Origin: JBBIRG01 sp964410965
Lineage (GTDB): Bacteria; CLD3; SB21; JBBIRG01
Reading direction: 5' to 3'
Assembly: GCA_964410965.1 (NCBI GenBank)
Contig: CAYPIY010000003.1
Span: 124,001-188,000 of the forward strand
DNA length: 64,000 bases
Part shown: one piece after another, positions 9,750 to 19,727 of the stretch
Numbering within the stretch: the stretch's first letter is position 1
Layout of the letters: each line of letters starts with the position of its first letter
Notes under the pieces: model-generated
Databases searched by the model: none
Told to the model about the DNA's origin: nothing
What the model saw: only the letters and a program-made list of their open reading frames with translations
Made by a program: the position numbers and the translations under genes

Positions 9750-9996
9750 AAAAAAGCTTGACAATACCGATTCTTTGATTTACCTCTTATATAGAGACTC
9801 TTTACTTTTATCTGATGAAGGTATCCGGTATAGTAGTTTCTTTATTTCTCTTCGAATACAAAATTTACATCTAAACTTGAATTAAGAGTCTCCGGGTTCT
9901 TTTTATCGTCGTAAGAAAAGGTTCCGTATTTTAATGTTTTAGATATAGTAAGACCATAATGTTTTATTTCTTCAAATATATAAAAGGGAGAGAAAT

Positions 9997-11613
9997 ATGA
10001 TGAAGTCATTAATAAACTTTCCCAAACCGAAATCCAATAATCTGTTGCTGATTTACCTTATCATTTTTATGTATTCTATTAATGTCTCAGCCCAGATGAA
10101 ATATTTGAAAACGAAAGATCACACAGTGTCCATATCAGCGGCGGCGGATTCACACAAGGCAGTCAGGCTGAACGCGAACCGGATGGATTACTGGGTTTCC
10201 AATAACGGCCATATCTTCAGGGACGAACTGAACGATCAATTTGGCATGAGCTGGGCCGATCCATACGGTTCTTTAATGTACGCCGGTGGATTTTATATAG
10301 GAGGAAAAAAACCTTTCCTTGCCGGAGACACCATTTCAGTTTCTGAAGTTGAATACCATACAGAATACCGTGCCGGTCGCATTCTCAACTTCGGCCCGAT
10401 TGATTCTTTGATTACGGAAGATTCCTCATCCGGAAACGCGAGGGTGTTTGTCCTGCCGGAACACCATGCCATTTGGCCGCCGGAGGCGCCTCACGACTCT
10501 TTGGGAAATCCGATGAAATTGTCTGTGACCGATACATGGGCTGTGTTCAATGACCTTTCCGCCGGAAATGTTCCCGCTCCGTTTTCTCCAGCACCGAAAC
10601 TGGGAATAGAAATTCAGCGCCAGACTTTTCAGTTTTCAGAATACCCGTTCGATTATTCTGTATTGGTTCGGATGCAAATTATCAATAAATCAAACCTGGT
10701 CTATGATTCCTGCTATTTCGGTATTTGGGCGGATCCGGATATCGGATCTGAATTTAATGAAGATCTTTGCACAGTGGATACCTCCCTGTCACTTCTTTCC
10801 GTATACTCCGATCCTTCAGGCGCTGATTCAAAAAACTCGGCGGCAGGCATTCTCATCCTTCAAACACCAACTGCCTTATCCGCGGGAACAGATTCTGTAT
10901 ATATTACAGGAATCAATGAATCGGGTTTTTATCAGCATTTGCGAACAGGGCGCCGTGCGACCGGATTCAGCGGAGCTGTCAGTTATCAGAGCGGATTCGA
11001 TCCTAACGGAATAAACGGAAAAGTAGATTTATCGAGAAACTGGTATATGTCCGGTTTTGATCTTACGGGAAATCCGAAACTCGGCGGACCTTTTGACTTG
11101 TTATCGGGGGATTCTGTACCCGGAGACTACCGGATCGTTATTGGCATGGGGCCTTTCATATTTGCCGGCGGAGATACTCAGGAAGTCTGGTTGTCATTCA
11201 TCGGTTCAAAATCAACTTCGAAAACAGGCGCAGTAGATTCTTTGCGGAATTATGCGCGCTTAATTCGCGACCGGTTCGGATCAAACATGAACGAAATCGT
11301 TGTCAGCATTCATGATGAACCAGTTCATCAGCGATCATCAATCGCGATGCTGAATAATTATCCCAATCCATTCAATCCTGCGACCGTGATTCATTATCAT
11401 TTGAATCTGAACAGCCATGTCAGCCTGAAAATATATAACATATTGGGCCAAGAGGTATGTACTTTGATAAACGGTTATGAAGCAGCCGGATATAAACAGG
11501 TGATGTGGGACGGAAAAGATGATTCGGGAAGAGCCGTATGCAGCGGAATTTATGTTTCCCGGCTCAAGGCGGGAAAAAACGTGAAAACACAAAAGATGAT
11601 GCTGATCAGATAG
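9997..11613 (+). CDS. Secreted protein of unknown function with T9SS sorting domain
   Basis: 538 residues from ATG 9997, with GGGAG six bases upstream. An N-terminal signal segment (LLLIYLIIFMYSINVSAQ) is followed by a large beta-rich body I do not recognise as any enzyme family. The C-terminal 80 residues are a clear type IX secretion sorting domain: NNYPNPFNPATVI, then KIYNILGQEV, GIYVSRLKAG and a final KMMLIR. It is therefore predicted to cross the outer membrane by T9SS. The 247-base gap upstream is AT-rich. A TTGACA at 9758 has no convincing -10 partner. Confidence 0.85.
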   Translation: MMKSLINFPKPKSNNLLLIYLIIFMYSINVSAQMKYLKTKDHTVSISAAADSHKAVRLNANRMDYWVSNNGHIFRDELNDQFGMSWADPYGSLMYAGGFYIGGKKPFLAGDTISVSEVEYHTEYRAGRILNFGPIDSLITEDSSSGNARVFVLPEHHAIWPPEAPHDSLGNPMKLSVTDTWAVFNDLSAGNVPAPFSPAPKLGIEIQRQTFQFSEYPFDYSVLVRMQIINKSNLVYDSCYFGIWADPDIGSEFNEDLCTVDTSLSLLSVYSDPSGADSKNSAAGILILQTPTALSAGTDSVYITGINESGFYQHLRTGRRATGFSGAVSYQSGFDPNGINGKVDLSRNWYMSGFDLTGNPKLGGPFDLLSGDSVPGDYRIVIGMGPFIFAGGDTQEVWLSFIGSKSTSKTGAVDSLRNYARLIRDRFGSNMNEIVVSIHDEPVHQRSSIAMLNNYPNPFNPATVIHYHLNLNSHVSLKIYNILGQEVCTLINGYEAAGYKQVMWDGKDDSGRAVCSGIYVSRLKAGKNVKTQKMMLIR

Positions 11614-11716
11614 ATTCGGTTAGCCGCATTCCGCAAAGATATTCATATACCAATTTATCATCTTTGAAGGTATATTTGCAGTATGTCTTTATACCGAGAG
11701 AAACTTCATATTTGAA

Positions 11717-12166
11717 TTACTCCCCAAGCCGGATTACCCTGATTTCAACCTTAGCCGTTCCGGCCCCGATCATGCCGATTTCTTTTGCGGCGGATCTGGA
11801 AAGATCAATGATCCGTCCTTTCACAAAGGGTCCGCGGTCGTTGATGCGGACCTCGACGGATTTTCCGTTGGCAAGGCTGGTGACTTGAACCACCGTTCCG
11901 AAGGGATAGGTGCGGTGAGCCGCTGTCATTTTGTTCTGGTCAAAAATTTCCCCGTTTGCTGTTTTTCTTCCGTGGAATTTGTCCGCGTAAAAAGAGGCGA
12001 TGCCGGTAACGGGTTCACCGTTTTCAGTGATTGAGTCCTTTTGAGGCCGCTTTACGGTCCGCTTGTTTCTCTGGTTCGAATGATATACCGGTTCGGGAAC
12101 GCAGCCTGAGATTACTGCCGAAACAATCAAAATGTACAGGAAATTCCGGAGGATTGGACCATCCAT
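11717..12166 (-). CDS. rlpA: RlpA-like septal ring/peptidoglycan lipoprotein
   Basis: 149 residues. The N-terminus has a lipobox (IVSAVISGC), so the protein is a lipoprotein. The rest is a double-psi beta-barrel RlpA domain: GIASFYADKFHGRKTANGE, NKMTAAHRTYPFGT, VRINDRGPFVKGRIIDLS and RSAAKEIGM. RlpA proteins bind or cleave denuded glycan strands and take part in daughter-cell separation. This one lacks a C-terminal SPOR domain. Its ATG shares one base with the stop codon of the upstream TPR lipoprotein (TAATG), so the two are translationally coupled. Confidence 0.92.
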   Translation of the reverse strand: MDGPILRNFLYILIVSAVISGCVPEPVYHSNQRNKRTVKRPQKDSITENGEPVTGIASFYADKFHGRKTANGEIFDQNKMTAAHRTYPFGTVVQVTSLANGKSVEVRINDRGPFVKGRIIDLSRSAAKEIGMIGAGTAKVEIRVIRLGE

Positions 12167-14661
12167 TAATCATCGTCCTTATTGTCGTCGCGGGTTTTCA
12201 GTGAATCGTCCAAAACGGGCATTTCCTTTTTATCGGCTTCCTTGTTCATTTGCACTCCGGATGAATCGTTTTGCATTTCGCCGCCGCCTTGATTGGTTTC
12301 TATCTCTGATCCCGATTCCTTTTGATCATTTATGCCGGACAGAGAATCGGTTTTCACTGTATCGGCTTTTAAATTGATCCGGTTTGAATCCGCGGAGCTG
12401 TCGGAGGAATCGGCTGCCAAGTGCTTTCGGTACACGGAAAAATCCACTCTGACAAAATTTGTATCCACAAAAAATATTGTGGAATCCTCCGGTATATTTC
12501 TTCGAACGGCGAATTGCCTGATCTTATCTATGACTTTTCCGGCCAGCGGATGGCCGGGATGGCTGTAAGACAAAGTCCGATAGGCACGGAAAGCTTCGTC
12601 GCTGTTCCCGAGCCGTTCTTGGATCGTACCCATCATGAAGAAAGCCCGTCCCTGGTTGTCGGAAGTATCCCGGAGCGCGATCCCGCAGTATACAGCCAAG
12701 GCTTTATCATAATCCTCCAGGGCCAGCGCGTTTTCAGCTTCCAGGAAGAATGACTCCGAGGAATCCGCGGCGCTTTCCCCGGCTTCGAAGATCCGGCGGT
12801 ATAAATGGGCGTAATTCCCTTCGGGAAAAGTCCTGTACGCTTTTTTAAGCGCGGGCAGGTACTGCGGCGGATTGATTTTCTCGGTCACCCCGGCAATGGC
12901 ATACATGGCCGGTTCCGCCGATGATGTTCCCGCAAAACTGTCTGCGACAACGGAATAATAATGCAGCGCCGAATCGGGACGGCCGGCGGTATAGAAAAAG
13001 AAGTCGCCCAGATCGAAATAAAGAACGCCCAGCCTGTCGAAGCACCGGGGGATGTTACCCGTTAGGGAATCCCCGGAACGCAGGTTCCGCAGCCTTTCCC
13101 GTTCCTGCCGGAGAAACTGGAGGCGTTCCGTAAGCTCTTTATGTTCGATCACGGCTTCCTTAAAATCCTTTTCGAAAACGGATTTGACTGTCACGGTATC
13201 GGTTTTTTTTGTTTCCGTAAATGATTTCGAGTCATCTTTTCCCTTCACGGGTATGTCTTTCTCCTCTTCACCGTTGGATTCGAGGTCTTTCAGCCAGTCG
13301 AGGCTGTCCAGGTTCACGGTATCCATTATGGCCGTGATCCGGTCAGGATCACCGGTTGAATCCTTCTCTAATCCCGAATCAGAAACGGCGGCAGATGTTT
13401 CCAGCGTGTCAACGGGGCTTCCTGATGCGGTTACGGTATCGGTGACCACCGGTTCTGACAGGGAATCCGGATTTGCGAGCATAAGATTCATCCAGCGGAT
13501 CAGTTCGTATTCTCCGCGGATGGTCTGCTGAAAGAAATCCATTTTCTGAAGCTGCATCAGCCGTTCCTCTGCCTGCGCCGTGAATGCCGACTGGGGATAT
13601 CTGCTTTTCACGATATGATAATATTTTTTTGCCGTATCCGGACTCTGGTATACCGTGTCGTACAGAGTTCCCAGCATGAAATAAGCATCCCCGGTCACCT
13701 GGGGATTGCGGTAAGCGTCAATCGTGTATTTCAGCTGTTTTTCCGCTTCCTTATACCGTTTCTGCAGGAAAAGGATGTCGGCAATTTCAAATTCAGCCGT
13801 GACAAAATGATTTTTGAAGCGGTTGTCCCCGAGCAGTTTGTCCAGCAGGCGGATGGCGTCGTCAAATTTTTCCTGGTGTTTGAGCGTTCGCGCCGTCAGC
13901 AGCGTGACGTCAAACTGGTCCTGGACGGGGAGATCGAGGCGGCTCAGTTTTCTGAAGTACCGGTATGCGGTTCCGAAATCCTCCCGGTTGAAATACAGGA
14001 TCGCGGTTTTGAAGCAGGCCTGGCGCCGGAGCGTGATCCGCCTTGCGAGCGAGTCGGCCGCTCTGAAGTCAGAAAGCGCCTCGTCGGGCCGGTTCTCGGA
14101 GAGGTGCTTTTCCCCGGTCAGCAGCCTGGCTTCCGCCAGAATATCCGGGTCCTCCGCCGAACCTGTGATTTCACGGAGAATTCCGTACGCGGATTCGGTC
14201 AGGTTGAGCTGAATCAGCGTTTTGGCATACCATAAACGGGCCTCGGCAGAAAAGCGGCTGTTCGGGTATTTCAGGAACAGGACTTCAAAACGGTTTTTGG
14301 CGTCGTAATAATCATTGCCGGTGCCGCGAAGGAAATGGGCTTTCCCGAGCAGAAGGATTGCATCCTCGACCCAGCGGCTTCCTTGATGCAGTACCACAAC
14401 CTTGTTGCCTTTCTCGATCGCGGTGGTAAAAAAGGTTTTGGCGTCATCCGGGGTATTGATGTACATTTCGTCGAACCGGTCGGAAGTAATCGCCTGTCCG
14501 GGCTGGCGCTGAAGGGATTTCTGATCCCATGACCTCTCGACGGCAGCTTTACCGTTCTGAAAGGCCTTTCGGGCGTTGAAATAAGTATTGAAAAAAGCGC
14601 AGCCGCTCAGCCCGGAAATTGCCAGGCTGAACATGGCCAGTAAGATGAGACGTGGTTTCAT
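12166..14661 (-). CDS. Large TPR-repeat lipoprotein
   Basis: 831 residues. A lipobox (ISGLSGC) marks it as a lipoprotein. Residues about 25-390 and 520-740 are tetratricopeptide-like helical repeats, for example AKTLIQLNLTESAYGILREI and AMYAIAGV-type pairs, with phrases such as LGKAHFL and KYPNSRFSAEARLWYA that recall YbgF/BamD-type TPRs. Between them (about 395-500) is a Ser/Thr/Asp-rich, repeat-poor linker, and the C-terminal 90 residues are also acidic and low complexity. I infer a periplasmic scaffold at the envelope, possibly linked to outer-membrane assembly or division given RlpA just downstream. No specific function can be assigned. Confidence 0.85.
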   Translation of the reverse strand: MKPRLILLAMFSLAISGLSGCAFFNTYFNARKAFQNGKAAVERSWDQKSLQRQPGQAITSDRFDEMYINTPDDAKTFFTTAIEKGNKVVVLHQGSRWVEDAILLLGKAHFLRGTGNDYYDAKNRFEVLFLKYPNSRFSAEARLWYAKTLIQLNLTESAYGILREITGSAEDPDILAEARLLTGEKHLSENRPDEALSDFRAADSLARRITLRRQACFKTAILYFNREDFGTAYRYFRKLSRLDLPVQDQFDVTLLTARTLKHQEKFDDAIRLLDKLLGDNRFKNHFVTAEFEIADILFLQKRYKEAEKQLKYTIDAYRNPQVTGDAYFMLGTLYDTVYQSPDTAKKYYHIVKSRYPQSAFTAQAEERLMQLQKMDFFQQTIRGEYELIRWMNLMLANPDSLSEPVVTDTVTASGSPVDTLETSAAVSDSGLEKDSTGDPDRITAIMDTVNLDSLDWLKDLESNGEEEKDIPVKGKDDSKSFTETKKTDTVTVKSVFEKDFKEAVIEHKELTERLQFLRQERERLRNLRSGDSLTGNIPRCFDRLGVLYFDLGDFFFYTAGRPDSALHYYSVVADSFAGTSSAEPAMYAIAGVTEKINPPQYLPALKKAYRTFPEGNYAHLYRRIFEAGESAADSSESFFLEAENALALEDYDKALAVYCGIALRDTSDNQGRAFFMMGTIQERLGNSDEAFRAYRTLSYSHPGHPLAGKVIDKIRQFAVRRNIPEDSTIFFVDTNFVRVDFSVYRKHLAADSSDSSADSNRINLKADTVKTDSLSGINDQKESGSEIETNQGGGEMQNDSSGVQMNKEADKKEMPVLDDSLKTRDDNKDDD

Positions 14662-15438
14662 TTATACGTTGATCCTTAGTCCGTCATAGGCTAAAAAAAC
14701 GTTTTCCGGAAGCTCCGCGGAAACCGCGTGATGCTCAAGGTCGTGCGATATATGAGTCAGAAAAGTCCGGCCGGGCTGAATCCTCCGGACCGCTTCCAGC
14801 GCCTGCCCGAGGCTGAAATGCGTGGGATGCGGCCTGTACCGGAGACAATCCAATACCAGCGTATGGACATTCCGTAATTCAGGATAGGCCGTTTCAGGAA
14901 TAAAACTGCAGTCGGTCATATACACAAAATCCCCGATGCGGTACGACAGAATCTGGTTTTGTCCGTGCATGACCGGAATAGGCTGAACCGGGATGGCGCC
15001 GATCCGGAAAATTCCGTCGATCGTTCTGAGGTCAATCATCGGGATTCCGCCCGGGAGGTCGGGATAGTCGAATACGTAGGAAAAGATCTGGCGTATTTCC
15101 CCGATGGTTTTAGGTGAAGCGTAGCACGGAATCTTTTTCTTCGGATCAAGCCGGTTAAGCGCGCGGATGTCATCGAGCCCGAAAACGTGGTCCGCATGAG
15201 CGTGCGTGAAGAAGATGGCGTCGAGATGCCGGATGCCGAATTTCAGGCATTGCTGCCGGAAATCAGTTGATGTATCGATCAGGATCTGGGTTCCGCCTGT
15301 CGTAATCAGCACGGAAGTCCTCAGCCGTTTGTTTTTATCTTCCTCTGACGCGCATGTCCGGCACTGGCATCCGATCAGAGGAACACCGTGCGACGTACCG
15401 GTGCCTAAAAATAAAATGTTCATGGAAAAATCTGGCAA
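14662..15438 (-). CDS. PhnP-like metallo-beta-lactamase-fold phosphodiesterase/hydrolase
   Basis: 258 residues if started at TTG 15438, which has AAGGA seven bases upstream; the ATG at 15423 has no such site. Motifs fit the PhnP/RNase Z-like branch: LGTGTSHGVP at the start, a Cys-containing insert (GCQCRTCAS), FFTHAHADHVFGLDDIR, an IPVMHGQ histidine, MTDCSFIPE aspartate, and FLTHISHDLEHH near the end. The expected chemistry is zinc-dependent hydrolysis of a phosphodiester such as a cyclic nucleotide or sugar. It begins 16 bases after the relA-type gene and abuts the TPR lipoprotein gene downstream, so it lies mid-operon. Confidence 0.88.
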   Translation of the reverse strand: MPDFSMNILFLGTGTSHGVPLIGCQCRTCASEEDKNKRLRTSVLITTGGTQILIDTSTDFRQQCLKFGIRHLDAIFFTHAHADHVFGLDDIRALNRLDPKKKIPCYASPKTIGEIRQIFSYVFDYPDLPGGIPMIDLRTIDGIFRIGAIPVQPIPVMHGQNQILSYRIGDFVYMTDCSFIPETAYPELRNVHTLVLDCLRYRPHPTHFSLGQALEAVRRIQPGRTFLTHISHDLEHHAVSAELPENVFLAYDGLRINV

Positions 15439-15454
15439 GAATCTGTCCTTGTCG

Positions 15455-17770
15455 TTACGATTTTAATTCGTCGGATGAGATTTCGCCCGGAAAGAGAAAT
15501 CCCTGCGCGCGGTAGACGTCGATAATGCCCTGAACTTTCCGGATATTGTCGATGATTTTATTCAGCTGGCTGTTGGAGTGCACCTGCAGGATGAAATCAA
15601 TGACGTTCTCGTTTCCGGCGGTTTTCATTTCCGCGGAGGTGATATTGGTATCGAGCTGGGAAATCCTGTGAGTAATGTCGCTGAGAAAATTCTTGCGGTC
15701 ATATCCGGAGACTTTCAGGTGGACCATGAAGGTATCGCTTTCCGAGACTTTCCATACGGCGTTGATGCCGCGTTCGGGTTCTTTCTTAACAGCTTCCACG
15801 ATATTGGCGCAGTCTTTCCTGTGGATGTTGATGCCCTTGCCCTTGGTCACATAACCGAGGATCGGGTCGCCGGGAATCGGGTTGCAGCAGCTGGCGTAAT
15901 GGATCATCATATTCTGCACCCCGTTGACGATGATCGAGGCCGTATGATGATGTTCCCTGCGGATCAGGCGGTTAAGCAGTGATTTTTTGTTGTCTGTTTT
16001 CGGGGCGGGAAGCGCGCCTGAGATTTTCTGAACAACGCTCCGCGCGGAATGGTTCCCGCGGCCGACGGAAGAAAAAAGCATATCCAGCGTTTCCAGTTTC
16101 ATTTCCGCGGCGATTTCGTTCAGCCTGTCTCCGAGTTCCGGGAGGGCCGTTTTCACGCCCTGGGTTTTCAGTTCCTGCGCGAGGATTTCCTTTCCGAGGG
16201 AAATACTCTGTTCCATCTCGGAGTTACGGAAATATCGCTTGATTAGGTTTCGCGCCTTGCTGGTCTTGACGAATGCGAGCCAGTGGCGGCTCGGTGTCTG
16301 CTGATCCGAGGTCTTGATGTCCACCTGGTCCCCGCTGGAAAGTTCGTACTGCAGATTGACAATGCGCCCGTTGACTGTGGCGCCATAGCAATGCAGGCCG
16401 ATATCTGAGTGAACGCAGAAGGCGAAATCGACCGGGGTCGCCCCGAGCGGTAACTGGTACAGATCGCCTTTCGGTGTAAAAACGAAAATCTCGTCCCGGT
16501 AAAGGTCGATTTTCAGTTCTTCAGCGAATTCGCCGGGTTCGGATTGCTGCTCGATCAGCTGCCGGATCCAGGTCAGGTGTTTGTCGAACTGGTTAGGCTG
16601 CAGGCGCTGTTCTTTGTAAAGCCAGTGGGCGGCGATGCCGTCTTCGGCGATCTGGTGCATCTCCCTGGACCGGATCTGGATTTCGACCCGCTGTCCGTCC
16701 GGGCCGACAACCGTCGTGTGGATCGACTGGTAGCCGTTAAGTTTCGGCGTGGCGATATAATCCTTGAACCGCTCGCTGACGGGCTTGTACGTGCTGTGCA
16801 CGACGCCCAGCGCGTTGTAGCAGTCGGGTTTGTTCTCGACGATGACGCGGATCGCGAGCAGGTCATAGATTTCCTCGAACGGCTTTCCGCGCTTTTTCAT
16901 CTTGTTGTATATGCTGAAAAAGTGCTTCGGCCGCCCTGTGATCTGGGCCTCGACATTGTAATCCGACAGCTTTTCCCGGATGGGCTTGCTGACCGTCTCA
17001 ATGTACTGCTCCCGTTCGACGCGATTCTCGTTGATCCTTTGTGTCAGCTCCCTGTAAGCTTCGTTGTCCAGTGTTTTCAGCACAAGGTCTTCCAGTTCCC
17101 AGCGGATACGTGCCATGCCGAACCGGTGCGCGAGAGGAGCGTACACGTCGCGGGTTTCAATCGCGATCCGTTCCTGTTTTTTTTTCGGCAGGGAATCGAT
17201 CGTCCGCATGTTGTGAAGCCTGTCGGCCAGCTTGATGATGATGACGCGTATGTCCTTGATCAGCGACAGGAGCATTTTCCGGTAATTCTCGCCCTGGGTC
17301 TGTTCTGTGCTCGTAAAAGCGATTCCGCCGATCTTGGTCACACCGTCCACCAGTGTCAGGATCGTGTCCCCGAACAGAGACTTGATTTCCTCCTGCGTTA
17401 CGCTGGTGTCCTCGATCACATCGTGCAGAAACGCCGCAGCCAGGGTCTGCGCGTCCATTTTTTGCCGGACCAGGATTTTTACGACTTCGATCAGATGATC
17501 GAAATAGGGCACGCCGGATTTTCGTTTCTGCCCCTTGTGTTTTGTATAGCTGTAATGAAAAGCCGCGCTCAGCAGTTCGATGTCCGGCTTTTTTGTATAG
17601 GAAACGTAGTGCTCCACGATCTTTTGGAATTCATCGCGGTAATAGTCCCAGTCGTACGTGACATCAACGGAGTCTGGTTTTTTTTCGGTCTGGGTCCTCG
17701 CGGATGCGATAATTTCGGCTGCGGTAGACAGGGATTCAGAACGATTTGGATGGTCATCTGAATTCATCAT
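15455..17770 (-). CDS. relA: Bifunctional (p)ppGpp synthetase/hydrolase (RelA/SpoT, Rsh)
   Basis: 771 residues with the full long-RSH architecture. The N-terminal HD hydrolase domain (about 60-200) includes YFDHLIEVVKIL, AAFLHDVIEDTSVT and LADRLHNMRTID, so the hydrolase site looks intact. The synthetase domain (about 260-390) includes GRPKHFFSIYNKM, YDLLAIRVIV and GYQSIHTTV. TGS (about 415-475), helical/zinc-finger (HYASCCNPIPGD) and ACT (about 690-760) regions follow. It makes and degrades the stringent-response alarmone. It heads the minus-strand group with the hydrolase, TPR and RlpA genes and is divergent from fabI across a 261-base AT-rich gap. Confidence 0.97.
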   Translation of the reverse strand: MMNSDDHPNRSESLSTAAEIIASARTQTEKKPDSVDVTYDWDYYRDEFQKIVEHYVSYTKKPDIELLSAAFHYSYTKHKGQKRKSGVPYFDHLIEVVKILVRQKMDAQTLAAAFLHDVIEDTSVTQEEIKSLFGDTILTLVDGVTKIGGIAFTSTEQTQGENYRKMLLSLIKDIRVIIIKLADRLHNMRTIDSLPKKKQERIAIETRDVYAPLAHRFGMARIRWELEDLVLKTLDNEAYRELTQRINENRVEREQYIETVSKPIREKLSDYNVEAQITGRPKHFFSIYNKMKKRGKPFEEIYDLLAIRVIVENKPDCYNALGVVHSTYKPVSERFKDYIATPKLNGYQSIHTTVVGPDGQRVEIQIRSREMHQIAEDGIAAHWLYKEQRLQPNQFDKHLTWIRQLIEQQSEPGEFAEELKIDLYRDEIFVFTPKGDLYQLPLGATPVDFAFCVHSDIGLHCYGATVNGRIVNLQYELSSGDQVDIKTSDQQTPSRHWLAFVKTSKARNLIKRYFRNSEMEQSISLGKEILAQELKTQGVKTALPELGDRLNEIAAEMKLETLDMLFSSVGRGNHSARSVVQKISGALPAPKTDNKKSLLNRLIRREHHHTASIIVNGVQNMMIHYASCCNPIPGDPILGYVTKGKGINIHRKDCANIVEAVKKEPERGINAVWKVSESDTFMVHLKVSGYDRKNFLSDITHRISQLDTNITSAEMKTAGNENVIDFILQVHSNSQLNKIIDNIRKVQGIIDVYRAQGFLFPGEISSDELKS

Positions 17771-18031
17771 GCAACTTTACAAAAACACTAAAGTTCAATT
17801 CAACTTACCATACAACAAGGCAGATTATCAGGGAACGGCTGTAAGAAAAAAACCGTTTCATGCCTTACGGCAAACAGATTTGTGGGTAATTGTATTGCGG
17901 TAAAAATATCTTGAATAAATAACATATTGTTTTGTTATATTAATATAATTAATATATAAAGTTATCACAAGAAAAATTTTCAGTTTTTTATTATTTTCGG
18001 TATTTTTTCATTCATTGACAGGAGTTACGGT

Positions 18032-18799
18032 ATGATCATGCAGGGCAAGCAGGGACTGATAGTTGGAGTCGCGAATAAAGCAAGCATTGCGCATTCCATC
18101 GCGAAGAGTCTTCACCGGGAAGGCGCGCGTCTCGCGTTCACTTATCAGGGCGAACGTCTGAAAGACAACGTGCAGGAGATCGCCGGAGAACTGAACAGCA
18201 AGCTTGTCTATCCATGCGATGTGACCAAGCCTGAACAGGTCAGCCGGTTGTTTGAGTGGCTGCGGGAGGACATGCATTACCTCGATTTCCTGATCCATTC
18301 CATCGCATTCGCGGACAAGGAGGAACTGAAAAAAGATTTTCATTTATCGACCCGGGACGGGTTTCTTCAGGCTCAGGAAATCAGCGCATATTCTCTTCTG
18401 GCGCTGGCGCAGGCTGCGCTGCCAATGATGCGGCGCCGGGGAGGATCCATCGTCGCCCTGACTTATCTCGGATCGGTAAAGGTTGTTCCGAATTATCATC
18501 TGATGGGCGCGGCGAAAGCCTCGCTGGAATCGACCGTCCGTTACCTGGCAGCGGATCTGGGACATCTGGATATTCGGGTAAATGCCGTATCAGCGGGACC
18601 GATCAGCACGCTGGCGGCGAGGGCCGTACCGGGCTTCACGAAAATACTCGATATCATTCCCGAACGGGCGCCGCTGCGCAGGAATGTGGAACCCGACGAA
18701 GTGGGCGATACGGCGATGTTCCTATGCAGCCACTGGTCCAACGGAATCACAGGCGAAATTGTACATGTGGACTGCGGGTATCATGTCACGGGCATGTGA
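18032..18799 (+). CDS. fabI: Enoyl-[acyl-carrier-protein] reductase (NADH), FabI
   Basis: 255 residues; ATG 18032 is preceded by AGGAG at good spacing. It is an SDR of the FabI class: GLIVGVANKASIAHSIAKSL at the N-terminus (the divergent nucleotide site typical of FabI), HSIAFADKEEL, the catalytic LTYLGS and NYHLMGAAKASLES (Tyr-x6-Lys), and VNAVSAGPISTLAARAV. Length matches the family. It performs the last reduction of each fatty-acid elongation cycle in the cytoplasm. It stands alone, divergent from relA. A short inverted repeat lies directly after its stop codon. Confidence 0.97.
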   Translation: MIMQGKQGLIVGVANKASIAHSIAKSLHREGARLAFTYQGERLKDNVQEIAGELNSKLVYPCDVTKPEQVSRLFEWLREDMHYLDFLIHSIAFADKEELKKDFHLSTRDGFLQAQEISAYSLLALAQAALPMMRRRGGSIVALTYLGSVKVVPNYHLMGAAKASLESTVRYLAADLGHLDIRVNAVSAGPISTLAARAVPGFTKILDIIPERAPLRRNVEPDEVGDTAMFLCSHWSNGITGEIVHVDCGYHVTGM

Positions 18800-18832
18800 T
18801 GAATCACGGTTGGCATTCCGGTTCTGATTCAT
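18799..18832 (+). terminator. Weak hairpin after fabI
   Basis: ATGAATCA (18799-18806) pairs with TGATTCAT (18825-18832) around an 18-base loop, followed by a T-rich stretch without a clean U-run. It could act as a terminator, but the evidence is weak. Confidence 0.25.
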
Positions 18833-19177
18833 TTATATTGTTTTGTCCTGGTTTTTGTATGTATTCTGCAGATACGGAAGAGATAAAAATTTATATCCTG
18901 ATCTTTATGAAACCGCGGCCGTATCGCTGGAGGCAACAGTTCCGGTTCTCGTTCGGTTGAGTATCACAATTCATATTCCGCTTCAATATCATTCAGCGGA
19001 TTAAATTGGGTATATTGTACAAAAGAATTCTTTTAATCTTCTGGGTCGGAATTCCGGGCAAAAATAATCCTGCGGCAAATGAATTTCATTTCAACTTTTC
19101 AATCTCCTGTTCCGCATATCCCTGCAATGCAAAAACCCGTACATGAACGTTTCCCGGACGAACAGGCGATTATACCC
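18833..19177. other. Gap without a supported gene
   Basis: About 345 bases between fabI and the TfoX-domain gene. No reading frame with a ribosome site or recognisable product was found on either strand. On the minus strand 19086-19169 is open for 27 codons and reads like the C-terminus of a protein, but it has no start and may be a gene remnant. Confidence 0.5.
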
Positions 19178-19531
19178 TTATGATTTTCTCTTTCTTTTCG
19201 TTGTTTTTATTTTTTTAGCCGGCTTCACAGTTTTCGATAATTCTCTACACGTTACTCGTATCAGTTCCCCAATCCACTTTCGATCCTCCAATTGGCTTTC
19301 AATGTAAAAACTGGGCTTTGCTCCCGGATAGGCCGGTAATTCAGTAGTTTTTCCGATAAACTTCCTGCCGGATTCGGTAGGTTTCACAAATAATTTATTA
19401 TCGCTCACCAGCGCTACATAAACGCCGTCGCAATAGAGCAAATATTCGCCCATCATTTGTTTTATAGTGATGAGACCGGCCAATTCCATTTGATCAATAA
19501 TGTAATCGACAAATTGTTTATCAGAAGGCAT
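19178..19531 (-). CDS. TfoX N-terminal-domain protein
   Basis: 117 residues; ATG 19531 has AAGGA nine bases upstream. The sequence matches the TfoX/Sxy N-terminal domain: IKQMMGEYLLYCDGVYVALVSDNKLF-type core (the usual MFGGYGLY motif is changed to MMGEYLLY), then LFVKPTESG and a PSFYIESQLEDR segment. The tail is very basic (KKIKTTKRKRKS). In gammaproteobacteria TfoX regulates competence, but short stand-alone proteins like this are common elsewhere and uncharacterised. It is monocistronic by context. Confidence 0.85.
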   Translation of the reverse strand: MPSDKQFVDYIIDQMELAGLITIKQMMGEYLLYCDGVYVALVSDNKLFVKPTESGRKFIGKTTELPAYPGAKPSFYIESQLEDRKWIGELIRVTCRELSKTVKPAKKIKTTKRKRKS

Positions 19532-19727
19532 AATGCATTATCCTTATATTTTATAAAGTAGCATGGGCCATGTTTTTATAAAAACTACGGTTTGCTTAAA
19601 TACGTTATTTGATCGTGCGCTCCGGATTGCAGTCGGACGAATTGATCGAACCGCAGTCCGTTCAAAGTGTTCTGTTTGAATTTATTGGACCCCTCCATTC
19701 TTTGAACCATACACGAAATCATGACTT

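Noticed and set aside
9758..9786. TTGACA after the PHP gene as a promoter for the T9SS protein
   Set aside because: The base 17 positions on reads TACCTC, a poor -10, and the gene is 230 bases away.
16544..17761. Long frame opposite relA (405 codons)
   Set aside because: Antisense shadow of a strongly conserved gene in GC-richer sequence.
19086..19169. 27 open codons on the minus strand reading like a protein C-terminus
   Set aside because: No start codon, no ribosome site and an in-frame stop just before. At most an eroded gene end.
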